NCBI GenBank assembly: GCA_024138025.1
Contig: JAMXBD010000065.1
Span: 1 to 64,000 of the forward strand
Length of the DNA stretch: 64,000 bases
Direction of reading: 5' to 3'
Origin: Combretum micranthum
Lineage: Eukaryota > Streptophyta > Magnoliopsida > Myrtales > Combretaceae
Part shown: one piece after another, positions 1-12,959 of the stretch
How the letters are laid out: each line of letters starts with the position of its first letter
How positions within the stretch are numbered: position 1 is the first letter of the stretch
The notes under the pieces: model-generated
The model's input: only the letters and a program-made list of their open reading frames with translations
The model's database searches: none
Told to the model about the DNA's origin: nothing
Made by a program: the position numbers and the translations under genes

Positions 1-480
1 ACATAAACATTGAACCCTTGTCAAATTGTCCCTTATTAGTAACAAACATCTTGCGCTTGGAATGGACAGCAAGCACTTCATCGTCATCATCATTGATAAG
101 TAATCACTTTACTACCTCATGTTTCCTTTGAATCTGAACCAATTCCGATGTTAGTTGAATGTTAATCCTTCATGGATCACCTCTCCTGTCATATGTTCAA
201 CATATATATGGCCATTACCGGTAGCATCAACATAGCGACCATAGCATTGTACGGTGCATCTTGTCCTAAGATAAGCAATAAAAGCCATCGATAATGGTTT
301 TGTGTGGAACCAAGAAGAAACACTTGTCAATGTTATCGAATCCAAAGTCCTTAAGGAAGCATAGAAGAGTAGATTCGTTTATGGCTTCCAACTCAACGGT
401 CAAACATATCTGCCTCTGCCAACATACTGTTTGGATTTACTCCTTCAAACCTTCCTCGTACATGTAATATTACATTTATC
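1..480 (-). pseudogene. MuDR-like (MULE) protein, N-terminal region, broken and partial
   Basis: The minus strand encodes pieces of the N-terminal domain that precedes the transposase in plant MuDR-like proteins. Reading leftward from about 480, one frame gives a start resembling the usual 'hydrophobic-x-H-x-GRF' beginning (INVILHVRGRF). A second frame gives LKDFGFDNIDKCFFLVP, like the family's 'LKDLGY' segment. A third frame (151-345) gives GHIYVEHMTGEVI, matching the conserved 'IDVYVEH' block. An acidic stretch (NDDDDEV) follows near position 90. The pieces lie in the right order but in three frames with stops, so the gene is dead. The transposase domain, if any, lies left of the window. 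The family assignment rests on remembered motifs. Confidence 0.55.
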
Positions 481-2595
481 CTGCAAGGTGAAAGACAACC
501 ATGAATACTTCCTACAAAGATAGGTAATGTACATATTAGGGGCACCTAAGCAATAAAGCAAGAACATTCCAAAACATGTACAATCCCAAAGGACTACGGC
601 TATGTCCATGATTACAAGTATGACCACAAACTATTAGTATTCATTATCACAACTTCGATTACATAGACAATAAACTATTATCATGAAAGCAAACAAATAG
701 GAACACCATACAATTACAATTAAAAATGGATCAATCCATATGCAAGAGCATAACACTATAACGTTAATAGAACACTGTTTCATAAACATAGTCAAAGGGA
801 AAAAAAAAAAAACAGTTATACGACAGTACGGCAATAAAACTTTTTTTTTTTTTTTTTTGCAAACATCCATCTAAAACTAAGTTTATGGCATGAAAATAAG
901 AGGATTACAAAGTTACCTTCTGCTACGGGATGGTCAATGCGTGTCCATTTCAGTTCCGCTCTAAAGAAAGTTGTTCAACCCTACCAAAAGAAAGAATCCA
1001 AAAATCCACCTTGTATTTCACATTTTAGGGTTTTCGCTAAAGGACGGACTAGAGATTTGCATGTGTGTATGAAAACGTCTACCGTGTTTGCTTTCAATCA
1101 ATTAGGGTTTCCAATAGTAAGGGTTTTGATTGATTTTGTGGTGTAAGGTTTCAATTTATTTTGAGATCTCAAGTTTCAAAGAACTTTGATTTGAAGTATA
1201 AAGTGATATAGGGTTTTTGAATAAAGTGGGTCTCTATTTTGTTCACTTAAAGTTCAGGCAGTAGCCATGTTAGTAAAATTCTTTTATTTTCCATCATGGA
1301 TAATATGTTTAAGTTTTACAGGTGGAAATTTCTTAATGTGGGCCATTGACATGTGTCAATAAGTGGTAAGCCAAAAATACCAACTATGCAAACAGTCCTA
1401 ATAGAGGTGACAGAGGTAGATTTTTAAAGTGAAAAGTTCTCCTAAGTAGTAAATTGACTAAATAAAAGTTTAGATAGTTAATTAAATTTAAGTAAAGTTT
1501 AGATAGCATTTCTAGCATTAACCATAATTATATTATACAACACACAGTGAGACCATTGACATTTAAGTTGTTGAGAAGGTTAAAAATATATAGGATATTT
1601 TTAATGAACCCTATTATGAGTTCACTAATCCAAAACTTCTTATATTATCCTAAATTAAGTCTAGTCACTTGACAATAATCCAAATAATTGGCTAAGAATA
1701 ATTTGTTTATTCAAGTTTAGCTTATGAATTTGTATCATACAAAACTCTTCATCTATAGGATAAAAATATTTGAATTTTTTTTCCAAAATGTTGCATATTG
1801 TGATGAAATTTTCTTTTTAAATATTTTGTGTTATCTTATGTGCACCCATTAGACACCATACTATGAGATCTGCATTTGTACTTTTTTTTCCTCTTCATTT
1901 TTTTCCATTTTACTTATCTCAAATTTGATGTTTAGCTATAAATAACATGTTAAGCCTTTTTTTTTAATTAAAAAACGCTTAAAAGGGAAAAAAACAAAAG
2001 GGCTTTATAATTTTTGTTAGGGTATTATATTTACCATCGGTGATTTACCGTGGCTCGTTATTTATTTATAATATATGTAGTAACATCTAGGAATATTCCA
2101 TAATCCCATCATGTTTTCTAACAGGGTAAGTTTCATCAGTTTTTTAATGGTTAAGGTTCATATACAATATCATTGTACTACTAAAATACTTAATATATTA
2201 GTTAATGTATTTATTTTAATGTTTAGATAGTTGACATAAGTCTCCTTGATGGGACTATAAAAGTTTCTTGTTAAAGGAACGATATACCATTGACAAGGAA
2301 TAACAATTTCTCCTAAAAAGGAAAGAAATTTCCCATTTAGTTCATCTATTATATTAAGTAAAAAACTCCATAAAATTGAACTTCAAAAATGTGTCTTTCC
2401 TATATACCCAAATTGCCCTATTATAATAATAGAACGTATGAGAAAAGCTTTTAAGATATATGTTACACTAAAGTCCATCAACGGCATCATCTAGAGATTT
2501 ATCTATTATTAAATATATGTGATAATAATATATCAAGTATTTTATTGGTGTGCTCATGTTATGAGCCATTAAATAACCGAAAAGATTGTCACCAT
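481..2595. other. AT-rich stretch with no recognisable gene
   Basis: Homopolymer A and T runs occur near 800-860 and 1960. The longest open frames (634-870 minus, 937-1146 plus) show no family resemblance and look like chance. No terminal repeats or TSD-flanked element could be delimited. Confidence 0.5.
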
Positions 2596-2600
2596 CAAAC

Positions 2601-5600
2601 TGTAAGGACCCGCTATCAACCCTATAATTAAAATAGGTGATAACAGTTCTCCAACCACATATAACTTGTAGGATTATATGTAAGGTTCTCTAAAAGAAGT
2701 GTTTGAGGATTTGTTTGTCTAATTCCACATAATTAGCATAATTGAAACAATAGTTTTTCAAAACTTTTAGCAAAACATACTACACTATTAACATATTCTC
2801 AAAAGAAATAAACTCAAGCCATACATAGCTAAATACATATATATACATACATATAATATATTATATATATATATTTACAACCAAAGGCTTCTAACAAGCC
2901 TTAACAAAATTATAAATATAATCCAACTAGAACTTTAAATACAACCACAAAAGCTATTATAACTAGTCTATTACAAAATATGGATTCCATCAAGTCTAAA
3001 GTCATCTCTAATCCTCCAAATCATCAAGAAAATCCTCGAAATCGATTCCATACCCCATACTCGTGTAAAACTCATCAAATCCATCACCTAAAATGATTAA
3101 AATATGAGTCAAAGGCCTAGTACGCAAATAACAAATACAAATGCAAAGTGATTCACACATACTTAAGCTAAATGCAATATGCAACAACCAATTATTTATT
3201 ATTTAGTCTTTAGTTAGTCATACATCATTGGAGTATTCAAACTCTAGGCAACAGAGATTTCTAGGGGAACCTGAGTAACGATCACGATGCTCAGGAGATT
3301 GATATAAGTAGCTCGGATACTCATACCATCCTAGATAAATTTATCCATAACGATTAAGTAATCTCATCTAGGGTTTGTAGCCGTTTCTCGACTTTACTTA
3401 ACTTGATCTATGGTATCACTAAATTCAAGTGTTCCCATAAACATTGAATTAAATCATATTACATCCTTTCAAGAATAAGCAAATGTTATACCGATACCAA
3501 ATTTCCAATCGATTACTGTAGGACACGCTATCACCCTAAGTTTAAAATAGGAGATAACAGTTCCCCAACCACATATAACCCCTAAATTTATATGTAAGGT
3601 TGCCTAAGGAATTGTTTGAGTAATTGTTTACTAATTCCATAAATATATTATAAAATGGGAGACATAAATTTTTTTTCTTAAAACTTAAGCAAAGCGATAC
3701 TACACACATTTTGGCAAAGGAAACAATCAACTTCTAAATAGCTAATACATAATATATATAATATTACATCCAAAGGCTTCTTACAAGCCTTAACCAAAAT
3801 CCTCAAACACAACCAACTAACACTATATTACATTATCAACCAAAAAGAATCACATATAATCTATTACATTCATAGGGGTCCATTGAGTCCTGGTCATCTC
3901 TAATCTCCACCCATTAAGAAAATCTTCAAAGTCGGTTCGTACCATACTCGTATAGAATTCATCGGAATCATCACTTAAAATAGATAAAATATGAGCCAAA
4001 GGCCAGTACACAAGTAACGAATACAAAATGCGAAGTGGATCACACATTCTTAGACTAAAATGCACTATGCAACAATCACTTGTTCATTATTAAGTCTTTA
4101 GTTAGTAAGACAAACGGGAGTATTCAAACTCCGGACAACAAGGATTTATTATTACGTCGCCTCCCTGAGTGGTCCTATGTTCATACAGACTAGGCAGCCC
4201 CACCTTCCGGCGTAGTCCGTAATACTAGGGGATCCTGAGTAATGCATCACGACGCTCAGGGGGTTGATATGAGTAGCTCGGATACTCATATTCCTAAACA
4301 ATTCTATCCATTAACGAGAAAGTACCCTGCCCAATTTGAGCAGGGGTGCACTCTCCGAACCAGATTCAACGGCAAAAAATGACAATCAACACTCATATAT
4401 CAATAGTATTCTTATTTTAAAGTAGTTTGATTTTGATGCTACCTAGCAAAGAGATAGGCAAGTACTGCGTACTGAGATAGCTTGGGAGTTAACAGGGTTG
4501 ACTGGGCGATGATCTATCACTGTTTAATCAATATTAATTCAACTTAGCTTAAGCACTAATTAATAGTATAAAATATAAATATATCAAATAAATCCAGATA
4601 ATTAATACAAAGTCACAATAAAGTATTTAAGCATCCTATATATCCTAGATCGCTTAACAAATACGTAATTGATCATATATCAAACTTCGAAAAATTTTAA
4701 AGAAGTTTTAAAATTCAAAAAGCGTGGGGATACGTCGGTATCCAAGCCAGCGGCTTTGAACCGGTGTTCAATACTATGAAAATCAACACTGCCAACGCTG
4801 GCAGTGCTTAAGGGTACGCCGATGCTTTCATTCTACGCCGAAGCTTTGAGCCGGCGTAGAATCCAAATTCAAAATTTTCAAAACGTCCAAAGAGGTATAA
4901 ACCGCGTTACATAGATATGCCGGCAGCTTCACTATACGCCAATGGTTTTGATTCCCAGTAGCCTGCGTACAATGTGAAAAGATGAATGCGGCTGACTTTT
5001 TCAAAGAAGGCCGGTGGTGTTCGATCGGCCTTAAGAAATTGATTTTGTGGGCTTCAACACCGCCTCTAGGCGGCGGCGTGTATAAACCCAGATGCCGGCG
5101 TACGTTCAAATTTTAGGCTATACGAAAATTGTTTTGATTTCCCTGTTTTACTAACTTTGTTCATTTTTCAAAATCCTCCAAACTAAATTTCAAACTTTCC
5201 AAAGCTTTTTATAGGATCCAAACACTATCCTAACAACATGTATCTACTTCTAAGCATCAAAACTCTAATCACACTTCAATTCACAACTCACTATCAATCC
5301 TCAATCTCCATAACATTCATCCCCTCAAAACAACACTCCTATAAGATACAAATTACCATCCATTAATCTCATAATCTCATCCAAACTATCATCAATGCAT
5401 CAAATCAATCCACACCAATTATCCTCAAATCATATCTATTCTAACATTTACAAACAATTCAATATAGAACATAAATAAAAGATAAAGTTTGTATTAAACT
5501 CACATGACTAAATCTTGGCTTGGAATAATATTCAAATCCTAAAGCTTGTAATAAGTCTTGGTTAGGGTTAAAGATTTTGGGATGAGAAAGGAAGAAAGAA

Positions 5601-7966
5601 GAAGAAGATGAAAATTCGTATGAAAATAGGGCTGCCAAAAAGAGAAAAGAAAACAAGTCCAACATAGTCAATTATCATCCAAACTTAGCCATTAGGGGTA
5701 CATTTGTCTAGAAATTAATTTAGGCAAATTCCAATGCTTTGGGTTGAATTTAAGCTTAAAAGTGGGTTTAAATTGGCCAAAATTTATGTCATCATCTAAA
5801 CAATTCAAAAGTAAATTTACTAAATTCTAAACATAACACATGCATATTAATTTGAAAAAGAACACACATTCATTAACTACACACATTTATACATATCAAC
5901 ATAATATTAATTTCATAATACTATTCACATATAAAATAAAACATTCACTAATTATATTAACTAAGCACACACATATATATATTTTTCATTCCAATAACAC
6001 ATTAGTATGCAATTTGGGAATTCATGGCTATTTCAATTACCACTGAACCACTTATGAAAGTCATATCAAAATGACAAGGGTGATCTAAGCGCCTAAAACT
6101 GTCATGCCCCCAATCTGAGCAGTGTTACCGCTCTCGGAACCATATTCAACGATATAAAAGACACTCAACAAACAATTATTAAATTTCTTAATTTATAGTA
6201 ATTTTAAATAATGCTTATCCTAGTAAAGAAACAAGCAAGTTACTACGTACCTGAGATAACTCGGGAACTAATAGGAGTAATCGAACGAGGATCTAACACT
6301 GTACAAGAAAATATCGAATGTCTTACTTAGTTCAAGTACTAATCAACTAGTTTCAAACATAATTAATTAAAGAAATTTAAATAAATTATTACAAAGTCAT
6401 AACATAGTATTTAAACATCATATTATATCATATAATATATAACAAATATTCAATTGATTATATATCAAGCTTTGGGAAATATTGGAGAAAGCTTTTGAAA
6501 ATGAAAACTGCAGGAGACACGTCGACTTTCAACCCCGACGGCGTTGAACCGATGTACAATGTACTAAAATTCAATGCTTGTCATCACTGGCAGCATTCAA
6601 AAATACGTCGGTGGCCTTTAGTTTACGCTGGCAGCCTTGAGCCTGTGTAGACTATAATTCTAAATTTCCAAAAATTTTCGAGAGTTCTACGAGGTTGGTT
6701 CACACCCGTGGATACCCCCAACACCGGCAATGTTTCCATGTACGCGACAGCGTAGGATACTACGCCAGAGGCTTTAAGCCCGGCATTAAAGATTTTGATT
6801 CTATTCACATTCCATACCACCTATAAGCGGCGACGTTGGAACCCTAATAGCCGGCGTACGATTTGAAAAATCAAAACTGACTAATTTTCCTTACGAAAGC
6901 CAGTAGTGTTTTAAGCGACTTTAAGAAAATAGGTTCTAATCACATTCAACATCGCCTATAAGCCGGCGGCGTTGAAGTACCAGATACCGACGTATACTCA
7001 AAAATAGACATATTCGAAAATGTTTTACTTCCTTATTTTATTTACAATATTTGTAAACTTTTACACTTTCAAACCTTCTTTAAACCCATCCTAAGTTTCC
7101 CAAAACTTGTTATATGTTCTAAACACCATTCAAACAACACAAACTCCACTTCTAATCATCAAACACCAACTACAACATCAAACACCAATTACACTTCAAC
7201 TACTCAACTTAACTTCACTATCACCAACACTTCTTACAACTTCCCTAACACTTAACTAAGCTCACACAATAACAAACTAACCTAATATATATCAATGCAT
7301 AAACCAATCAACTCAAATAACATTAACATCCTACCATAGGTTTTACATCTAAAATACAAGAAATGAAATTAATACAAGAGATTTATGCTTGCATTAACTT
7401 ACATGAATAGGCTTTGGCTTGGAGAGATTTTTGTTCCATAAGTTTGATATTGGTTTTTGGCTTAGGGCTTAAGGTTTGAAGAAAAAGGAAAGAGAAAGAA
7501 AAGAAAGAAGGAAATTCGTATGAAAATTAGGGGATATCAAAAGTGGCTCTAATTAATCATATTTGAGGTCTATAATTATCCAAAGATTGACTTTAGGGGT
7601 ATATTTGACTTAGGCTTCATTTGGCTTAATTTGTAGTGCATTTGAGTTTAATTTAGGCTTGAAAAAATAGACTTCAACTTTCTAAAATTTCTGTCAACAA
7701 AATCTTAAGTAATTCAAAAGTTGTTTGATAAATTTTAACATAACACACACATATTAATTCATAAAAGACACAACATTTATTACCCTATGCACACACTAAT
7801 ATACATAAAAAATAATATTTAATTTCATTGCATAAACACATACAAAATGACACATATTCAACACATGCATTAATTATATTGTTCATATACATATATCTCA
7901 TTTCAAAATCATATAACTTCAATAACACATTTATAAATATAAATTAAGAAATTCATGGCTATTTCA
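2601..7966 (-). mobile_element. Solo LTR (family 1), split by a second solo LTR of the same family
   Basis: On the minus strand the sequence begins TGAAATAGCC (plus 7966) and ends GCGGGTCCTTACA (plus 2601), the TG...CA ends of an LTR. Its two parts, 2601-3516 and 6036-7966, together about 2.84 kb, align with the intact copies at 3517-6035 and 45832-48564. The flanks are CAAAC (2596-2600) and TAAAC (7967-7971), a possible 5-bp TSD with one mismatch. There is no internal coding region, so unequal recombination between two LTRs probably left one behind. About 250 bases around 3360-3516 and 6041-6100 differ from the sister copies. Ty3/gypsy origin is likely from LTR length and ends but unproven. 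Confidence 0.8.
3517..6035 (-). mobile_element. Solo LTR (family 1), nested copy, 2.5 kb
   Basis: The plus-strand sequence starts TGTAGGACACGCTATC and ends CATGGCTATTTCA. It is flanked on both sides by ATTAC (3512-3516 and 6036-6040), a perfect 5-bp TSD. It lies inside an older LTR of the same family, so the order of insertion is clear. A GC-rich central part (about 4730-5110) contains many copies of GCCGGCG-like words in both orientations, some changed to TG or CA as expected from decay of methylated CpG. The open frames here (4828-5109, 5459-5671) are not conserved in the sister copies and are not genes. Confidence 0.88.
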
Positions 7967-7971
7967 TAAAC

Positions 7972-8122
7972 AATATAAGAGAATATAGAATTTTGCCTTA
8001 TAATAATGTAACTTAAAAAACTAAAGGACAAAATTGGAAACTTAATCCAACCCTCTCAAATTTCCACCATCAATAGTTACACTTTTCCTTTCAAAATTAT
8101 ATCTTCATCTATGTTTAACTCA

Positions 8123-8152
<30 letters not shown>
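7972..8152. repeat. AT-rich spacer ending in a (TA)n microsatellite
   Basis: A run of TA dinucleotides (about 8127-8152) lies exactly at the end of the LINE fragment that follows. It may be the LINE's 3' tail or an insertion site that suited it. Confidence 0.6.
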
Positions 8153-8156
<4 letters not shown>

Positions 8157-9990
8157 GGTGAAATTAAAACTTCATTAATCAAAAGCAAAAGAAAACATAC
8201 AAACAAAGATTAGTATGTTAAAACGTAAAAAAAAAACAACAGCCTTAAGTAATCAAAGGCTAGTAATCAAGTGAGTCCCTATGTAAAATAGAGCAATTGG
8301 ATCTGCGTAAAAGATCCTGGATATAAAAGGGAAGAAAACAGAAGATAGAACTTGGTAAAGCATTGATAAAATTGAAATCTTAATCTGCAGCTACTCTTCC
8401 TTGGGCAAAATCATGAACCAAGGAATTCTCCTCTCTAGGCATCTAGGACAAAAGGACCCAAGGGGTTATCTGGATCAGTTGTTTATATGATAAAATGTAA
8501 CTTGGTAAAAATTTTGTACTAATATCATTAGAATTTATCAAATGGACAGCTTCCAAAGAATTTGTTTCTAAGAGGATATTCTGATTATAGTAAGTTGTTA
8601 CCGAACGAAGACCCTAATAAATATCCTAAAATTTCAGCTTCCAAAGGAGAGCTAGCACTAATTTTCCTCCCGAAACCTCCTCTACAAAGCCCTTCTTTAT
8701 CACACAAACATACAACAACATAAGTGTACTTCTTCTAAGGGAGAAAACTAACATCAACATTGATTTTTAATGTGACATTCTTTGTTATGCTCCATCCATA
8801 ATTTATGATAGCTTTCTAGCTATGCTTGGATTTTTAAGATAAGGTCCAAAATTCATTATAATTGGAGCGAACAAAGTGTATCCAATCATTCTGGTCGTCA
8901 CCATTTCAGAAAATAAACTCATTTCTCGACTTCTAGATATGCCATAAAGCAATTCTAAAGATTGTGCTCCAAGGAGGCCTAGCCTGGCCTGTACGCTTGG
9001 TTCATTTTTACCATTGACTTCTAGCCACTCCTTGAAGGGAAGAATAAAAGATGAGACGAAAATTCATGATGAATTTAAGGACATCCATTTAGTTTTTGAC
9101 CATCTGCAATTCGTAAAGGGATGATGGTTGTCTTCTATCTATTCACTACAAAAAGGACATAGAGGATCCACTGTCAGGTCACATCTGAGGAGCTATTGAC
9201 GCGTAGGAATACAGTCTTTCCAACATCTCCAGAGGAAAAACTGAATTTTAGGATAAGTCCTAATATTCCAAATCCAATCATTCCCAAAATTAGTATCGAG
9301 GTTAGAATTAACCTTAAAGAGGTTTTCATATGTAGATTTAGTTGTAACTTCCCCACTAAGATCCAAATCACAAGCTAGAATATCATCCCTAGTATCTTCA
9401 AGTAAGATATGGAGACCTAATTTAGTCTTTATATCTTCATCAAGGGGATATCCAATGATATTCTCATTCCAAGAATCCATATCCAGCCAAGATGTTGCCA
9501 CTTTGACCTCCAGCATTTCTTTAGTACAAGGTCCATAGATAAACTTCATAGGTGTTCCTTCCTTCACCCAGTCCATATTCCATAAATTACACTGATTTCC
9601 ACTTTGCAGTCTATAGCAACAATGATCATCCACCCAATCTACAGTGCTAATTATTTTACGAACAATTTTGGAACCTCTAGCTTTGTTATTCCTTCTTGTC
9701 AGATTTGCTGCTTTTCAACCATCTTTGTCTATATTAACTGACGAGTTTTAAGACGCTAGGACAATTTCACTATACAAGCAACATATCTTTCTCGAAGACT
9801 CCAAAGACCCAAACCACCCCTATCTTTAGGTTTGGTAAGTCCTTCCCACTTAATTTCATGCAATTTCTTCCTATCACCATCGCCTCAAAAGAAGTTACGA
9901 ATAAGCCTTTTTGCTTTGTCAATGGTGCTTTTGAGAAAATAACTGTGAAAAGACTAAAAACAAAATACAAGTATCTCAATGTTGCAGCTC
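8153..9990 (-). mobile_element. 5'-truncated LINE (L1-type) fragment, pseudogenised
   Basis: The minus strand carries the last domains of a plant L1-type non-LTR retrotransposon ORF2 in the expected order. At 9770-9940 is the end of the reverse transcriptase, with HEIKWEGLTKPK and GGLGLWSLRERYVA when two frames are combined. At 9060-9400 is the zinc-binding region found after plant LINE RT (KIQFFLWRCWKDCIPTRQ, then DPLCPFCSE). At 8370-8800 is an RNase H-like domain (LETNSLEAVHLINSND; PREENSLVHDFAQ). Frameshifts and stops interrupt it, and the 5' part of ORF2, ORF1 and the endonuclease are missing, as usual for truncated LINE insertions. No TSD could be fixed. Confidence 0.82.
9193..9633 (-). 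pseudogene. LINE ORF2 fragment: zinc-binding domain after reverse transcriptase
   Basis: This is the longest open piece of the LINE, 146 codons on the minus strand. It ends with WNIRTYPKIQFFLWRC and CIPTRQ, matching the 'W....P.KI.FFLWR.....LPT' start of the zf-RVT region in plant LINEs. It stops at 9193; the zinc ligands (CPFC) follow in another frame near 9150. The N-terminal 90 residues are the linker between reverse transcriptase and this domain. The product would be inactive. The ATG is arbitrary, because the real frame entered from the reverse transcriptase upstream. Confidence 0.78.
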
Positions 9991-11050
9991 CCTTATTAAT
10001 TAAAAAATAAAAAAAAGGAAGTAGAGAAAAATTTCAAAAGAAAAAGATGCAAAATCACATTTTCCAGTCTTAAATTGGGTCCCTTTTTTGTTAAGTGGAA
10101 AAAAAGTCAGTTTCATTTTTTCACCAAGATGCTATAGTTAGTCATTTCCCATATCTTCTTCTCTTTGTTAGGTAGTAAAATTAATGCGAATCCTTATTCA
10201 TTGACATTTTCTTTAATGCAATTGAACCAATATCTATTCCATTTAAAAATTTATTTTTCCACCAAGATGTTATTGTAAGTCATTTCCTATTTTTTAATAT
10301 CATTCCATATTCATTGCCTTTTTTTTTTTTTGTCTTTTTAATGCAATCAAGCCAAAGATATAAAAGGAATGGACACTTCCTGATGGGGATTTTTCAATAT
10401 ACGAACATGTTGTTATGTCTAATGTAACTAAGGGATACCTGTATCCCTTTTATGTGAACACATGAAACTATGCGTATTTATTCATTTTTCTTTTTTTTTC
10501 TTTTTTTGTGTTTCTTCATATAAAACAATTTTTTATTTTTTTTGTTTGATTCATTGTGAATTATGTTGATGATTTATTGTGTTTGCTCAAGATACAAATT
10601 TATTACATATTTCATTTTTTCCCTCTTTAAAGAAAAGGAAAAAGTATATGCATATTTATTTCCATAAAAAATTAGTTTATTAATATATTTAGTTGAATCA
10701 TTGAAATTGTTGATGTTGATTGCATAATGATTAGATCATATTCAAAATAACTTTAAAAAAATGGGACTTCATTATTTTTAATTAGTTCATATTTTATAAA
10801 TATATTTAAATTAATTTATGTTATTGGTTCTTCTTTCTTTATGTGTTTACTTTTTATTTATATTTTTTTAGTATTTTGTGTGGATATTGTAATGCATGTT
10901 AATTAGTTATACATTAATGTATGTATATTAATATGTATTTAAATAATTTGACAAATAAGGTTATTAATAATTCAATTTTTGAATTATTTTAGTGACTTGT
11001 TGTTTATGGAAATTAAAATGAACCATTAATGAGGAAAAATGAACTATTTA
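9991..11050. other. AT-rich stretch with no recognisable gene
   Basis: Contains T-runs near 10320 and 10490-10540. No coding similarity or terminal repeats were seen. Confidence 0.5.
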
Positions 11051-11467
11051 AGCTATGTTTGGCAAGGAAGAATTGGAGGGAATGATTGAGGAGGGGAGGA
11101 AATGAAGTGGGATTGAGTTCCACTCCCTTGTTTTTTTAAGAGGGAAAAAGGAGAATGTGGAAAATAGATGTAATATTTTTCTATATCCCACCACTTTTTT
11201 ATCCCTTTAAAATGGATAGAATTAGGAAGAAAGAGAATTTTTTTTAAAATTACTCTTATACCATTTTTTTAAATTACTTATTATCTTTAGAGCGTATAAG
11301 TAATTATCATTCATCGTATTTTGTATTTTGTAATATTTAAGACTCCATCCATTTTCCTTTCCTTCATTACTCAAACACATAAATTTCTCTAATAATCATT
11401 CCCTCTACTTTCTTCCCTTCCACAATCCTCCCTTTCTAATTCATTCCATCATGCCAAACAAACCTTA
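11051..11467. mobile_element. Small inverted-terminal-repeat element (MITE-like), about 415 bp
   Basis: The left end reads AAGCTATGTTTGGCA and the reverse complement of the right end AAGGTTTGTTTGGCA, both followed by purine-rich sequence of the type GGAATGATTGAGGAGG. The interior is AT-rich with a central 'CCACCACTTTTT' block. Related copies lie at 11468-11690, about 19180-19652 and about 54480-54838 (inverted). No convincing TSD was found, so the superfamily stays open; hAT or PIF are possible. Confidence 0.65.
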
Positions 11468-11690
11468 GTCTTTTGGAGGAATGATTAAAGAGGGAAGGAA
11501 ATGTTTTTTGGAGGAGGGATTGAGTTCATTCCCTTGTTTATTTTGAGAGGGAAGAGGAGAGGAGAGAAAAAGATGTAATATTTTCCCTAGCTTCCACCAC
11601 TTTTTGATCACCTCATAAACGAAGAGAATTAGAAGGGAAAGAGAATTTTTTTTTAAATTACTCTTATACCATTCCTTTTTAATAGGGCGT
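11468..11690. mobile_element. Truncated second copy of the same MITE-like family, in tandem
   Basis: It begins directly after the previous copy and repeats its left half: GGAGGAATGATTAAAGAGGG, then a 'TTCATTCCCTTGTTTATTTTGAG' equivalent, the 'CCACCACTTTTTGAT' block and AATTACTCTTATACC. It lacks the right end. The head-to-tail arrangement suggests insertion into the end of the first copy or a local duplication. Confidence 0.6.
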
Positions 11691-11699
11691 ATTGATAAA

Positions 11700-12954
11700 A
11701 GCAATTATAATTTAAATGACACTTTTTTTTTGCAAATTAGAATGACCCTTATTTATGTAGTTTTCTTTTTTTTTTTCTCTAGTAAAACAATTGTTAGTTT
11801 TCTATTCAATTATGGCCTCCTTACTTCGCTATGTGAAGTAAAGGGGGAATGGAATTCCAATTCAATGGGAGTATAATAAGGTTGTTATGGCTATTGTAAT
11901 ATTCAATTATTGTGAAAAGTAAAATAAGTAATTATTAAGTAAAAGATAGAAATATCTATAATGTATTGTCTTTATTATAGGAAGAGGATAAATATTGCAT
12001 AAGTGATATTTTCTAGATAAGAAAATTTATGATAAAGTTAGAAAATAAATCATTGGATGGCAATTCATGGGTATAGGGACATAAATTTCTATTTATCATT
12101 TTACGTAATAGTAATTTATTATGAATTGACATTCCCACTCAAATGAATACGTAATAGTAACTTTATGTAGAGTGAGGAATAAATAAATAGCTATTCATGT
12201 TTAAGTAAACAACTCTTACTGTGTTATATATTTTCTTGTACTTTTTCCTTTTTTACTTAATTATTTATGATTTTTTATTTAATTAGTACTTAATGCATAT
12301 TAAATTTTCTTATGTAAAGCTTGTGCAACATCTGTTAATTAATTCTGAAAGAAATAGTAATTTTCAATTAAGTGAAAATGGTAGTTATATAGTATTGCAA
12401 TTTCGTGAATGATGCATTAATTTCTTTTTACCACTATCAAATACCATTAAAAATTGCAGTTATATATTAGGCAATTTCTTAACTATATGTTATTTGAATC
12501 TTTAAAAAAATAAGTATATTTTAATATGTTAGGGTAGAGCCCGCTTTGGGGGTAGGCCCCAATTTAAGAATAGAAAAAGAGAAATGGATATTATAAGTAA
12601 AAAGATGATTAATTATAATTCCACACGAGTTGCAATTACTTAAGCATATATTTATACATACATGATTTTTTTTTCATATATTATTATTAGATAAAGACAT
12701 AACTATAAAATACTTAATAATCTTTACTGTAGGCTTCGATCTCAAAGTTCCCCGGTCGTTATGGTGCCTCTATTCTCCACTCATACATAAGGATAAACAA
12801 GTATAACCTTAGCTCTCTATTGAGCTAAGTGAGTAGATGTAAGAAAAAAAAAATACACAATATAATAGAATTACCAATAAACATAAAAACATATGCATGT
12901 GACATGCACTGGTACTAGCATTCTAAAGTGGCCTAGCTTTGATCCTATTAGTTA
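11700..12954. other. AT-rich stretch with no recognisable gene
   Basis: No open frame with family resemblance and no delimitable repeat. A short GC-richer patch (about 12535-12570, around GGGGGTAGGCCCC) is a possible old repeat scrap. Confidence 0.45.
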
Positions 12955-12959
12955 AAATT

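Noticed and set aside
937..1146. 69-codon open frame, plus strand
   Set aside because: No family resemblance, no upstream promoter signal and ordinary length for chance.
4828..5671. Open frames inside the nested solo LTR
   Set aside because: They are not conserved in the two sister LTRs.
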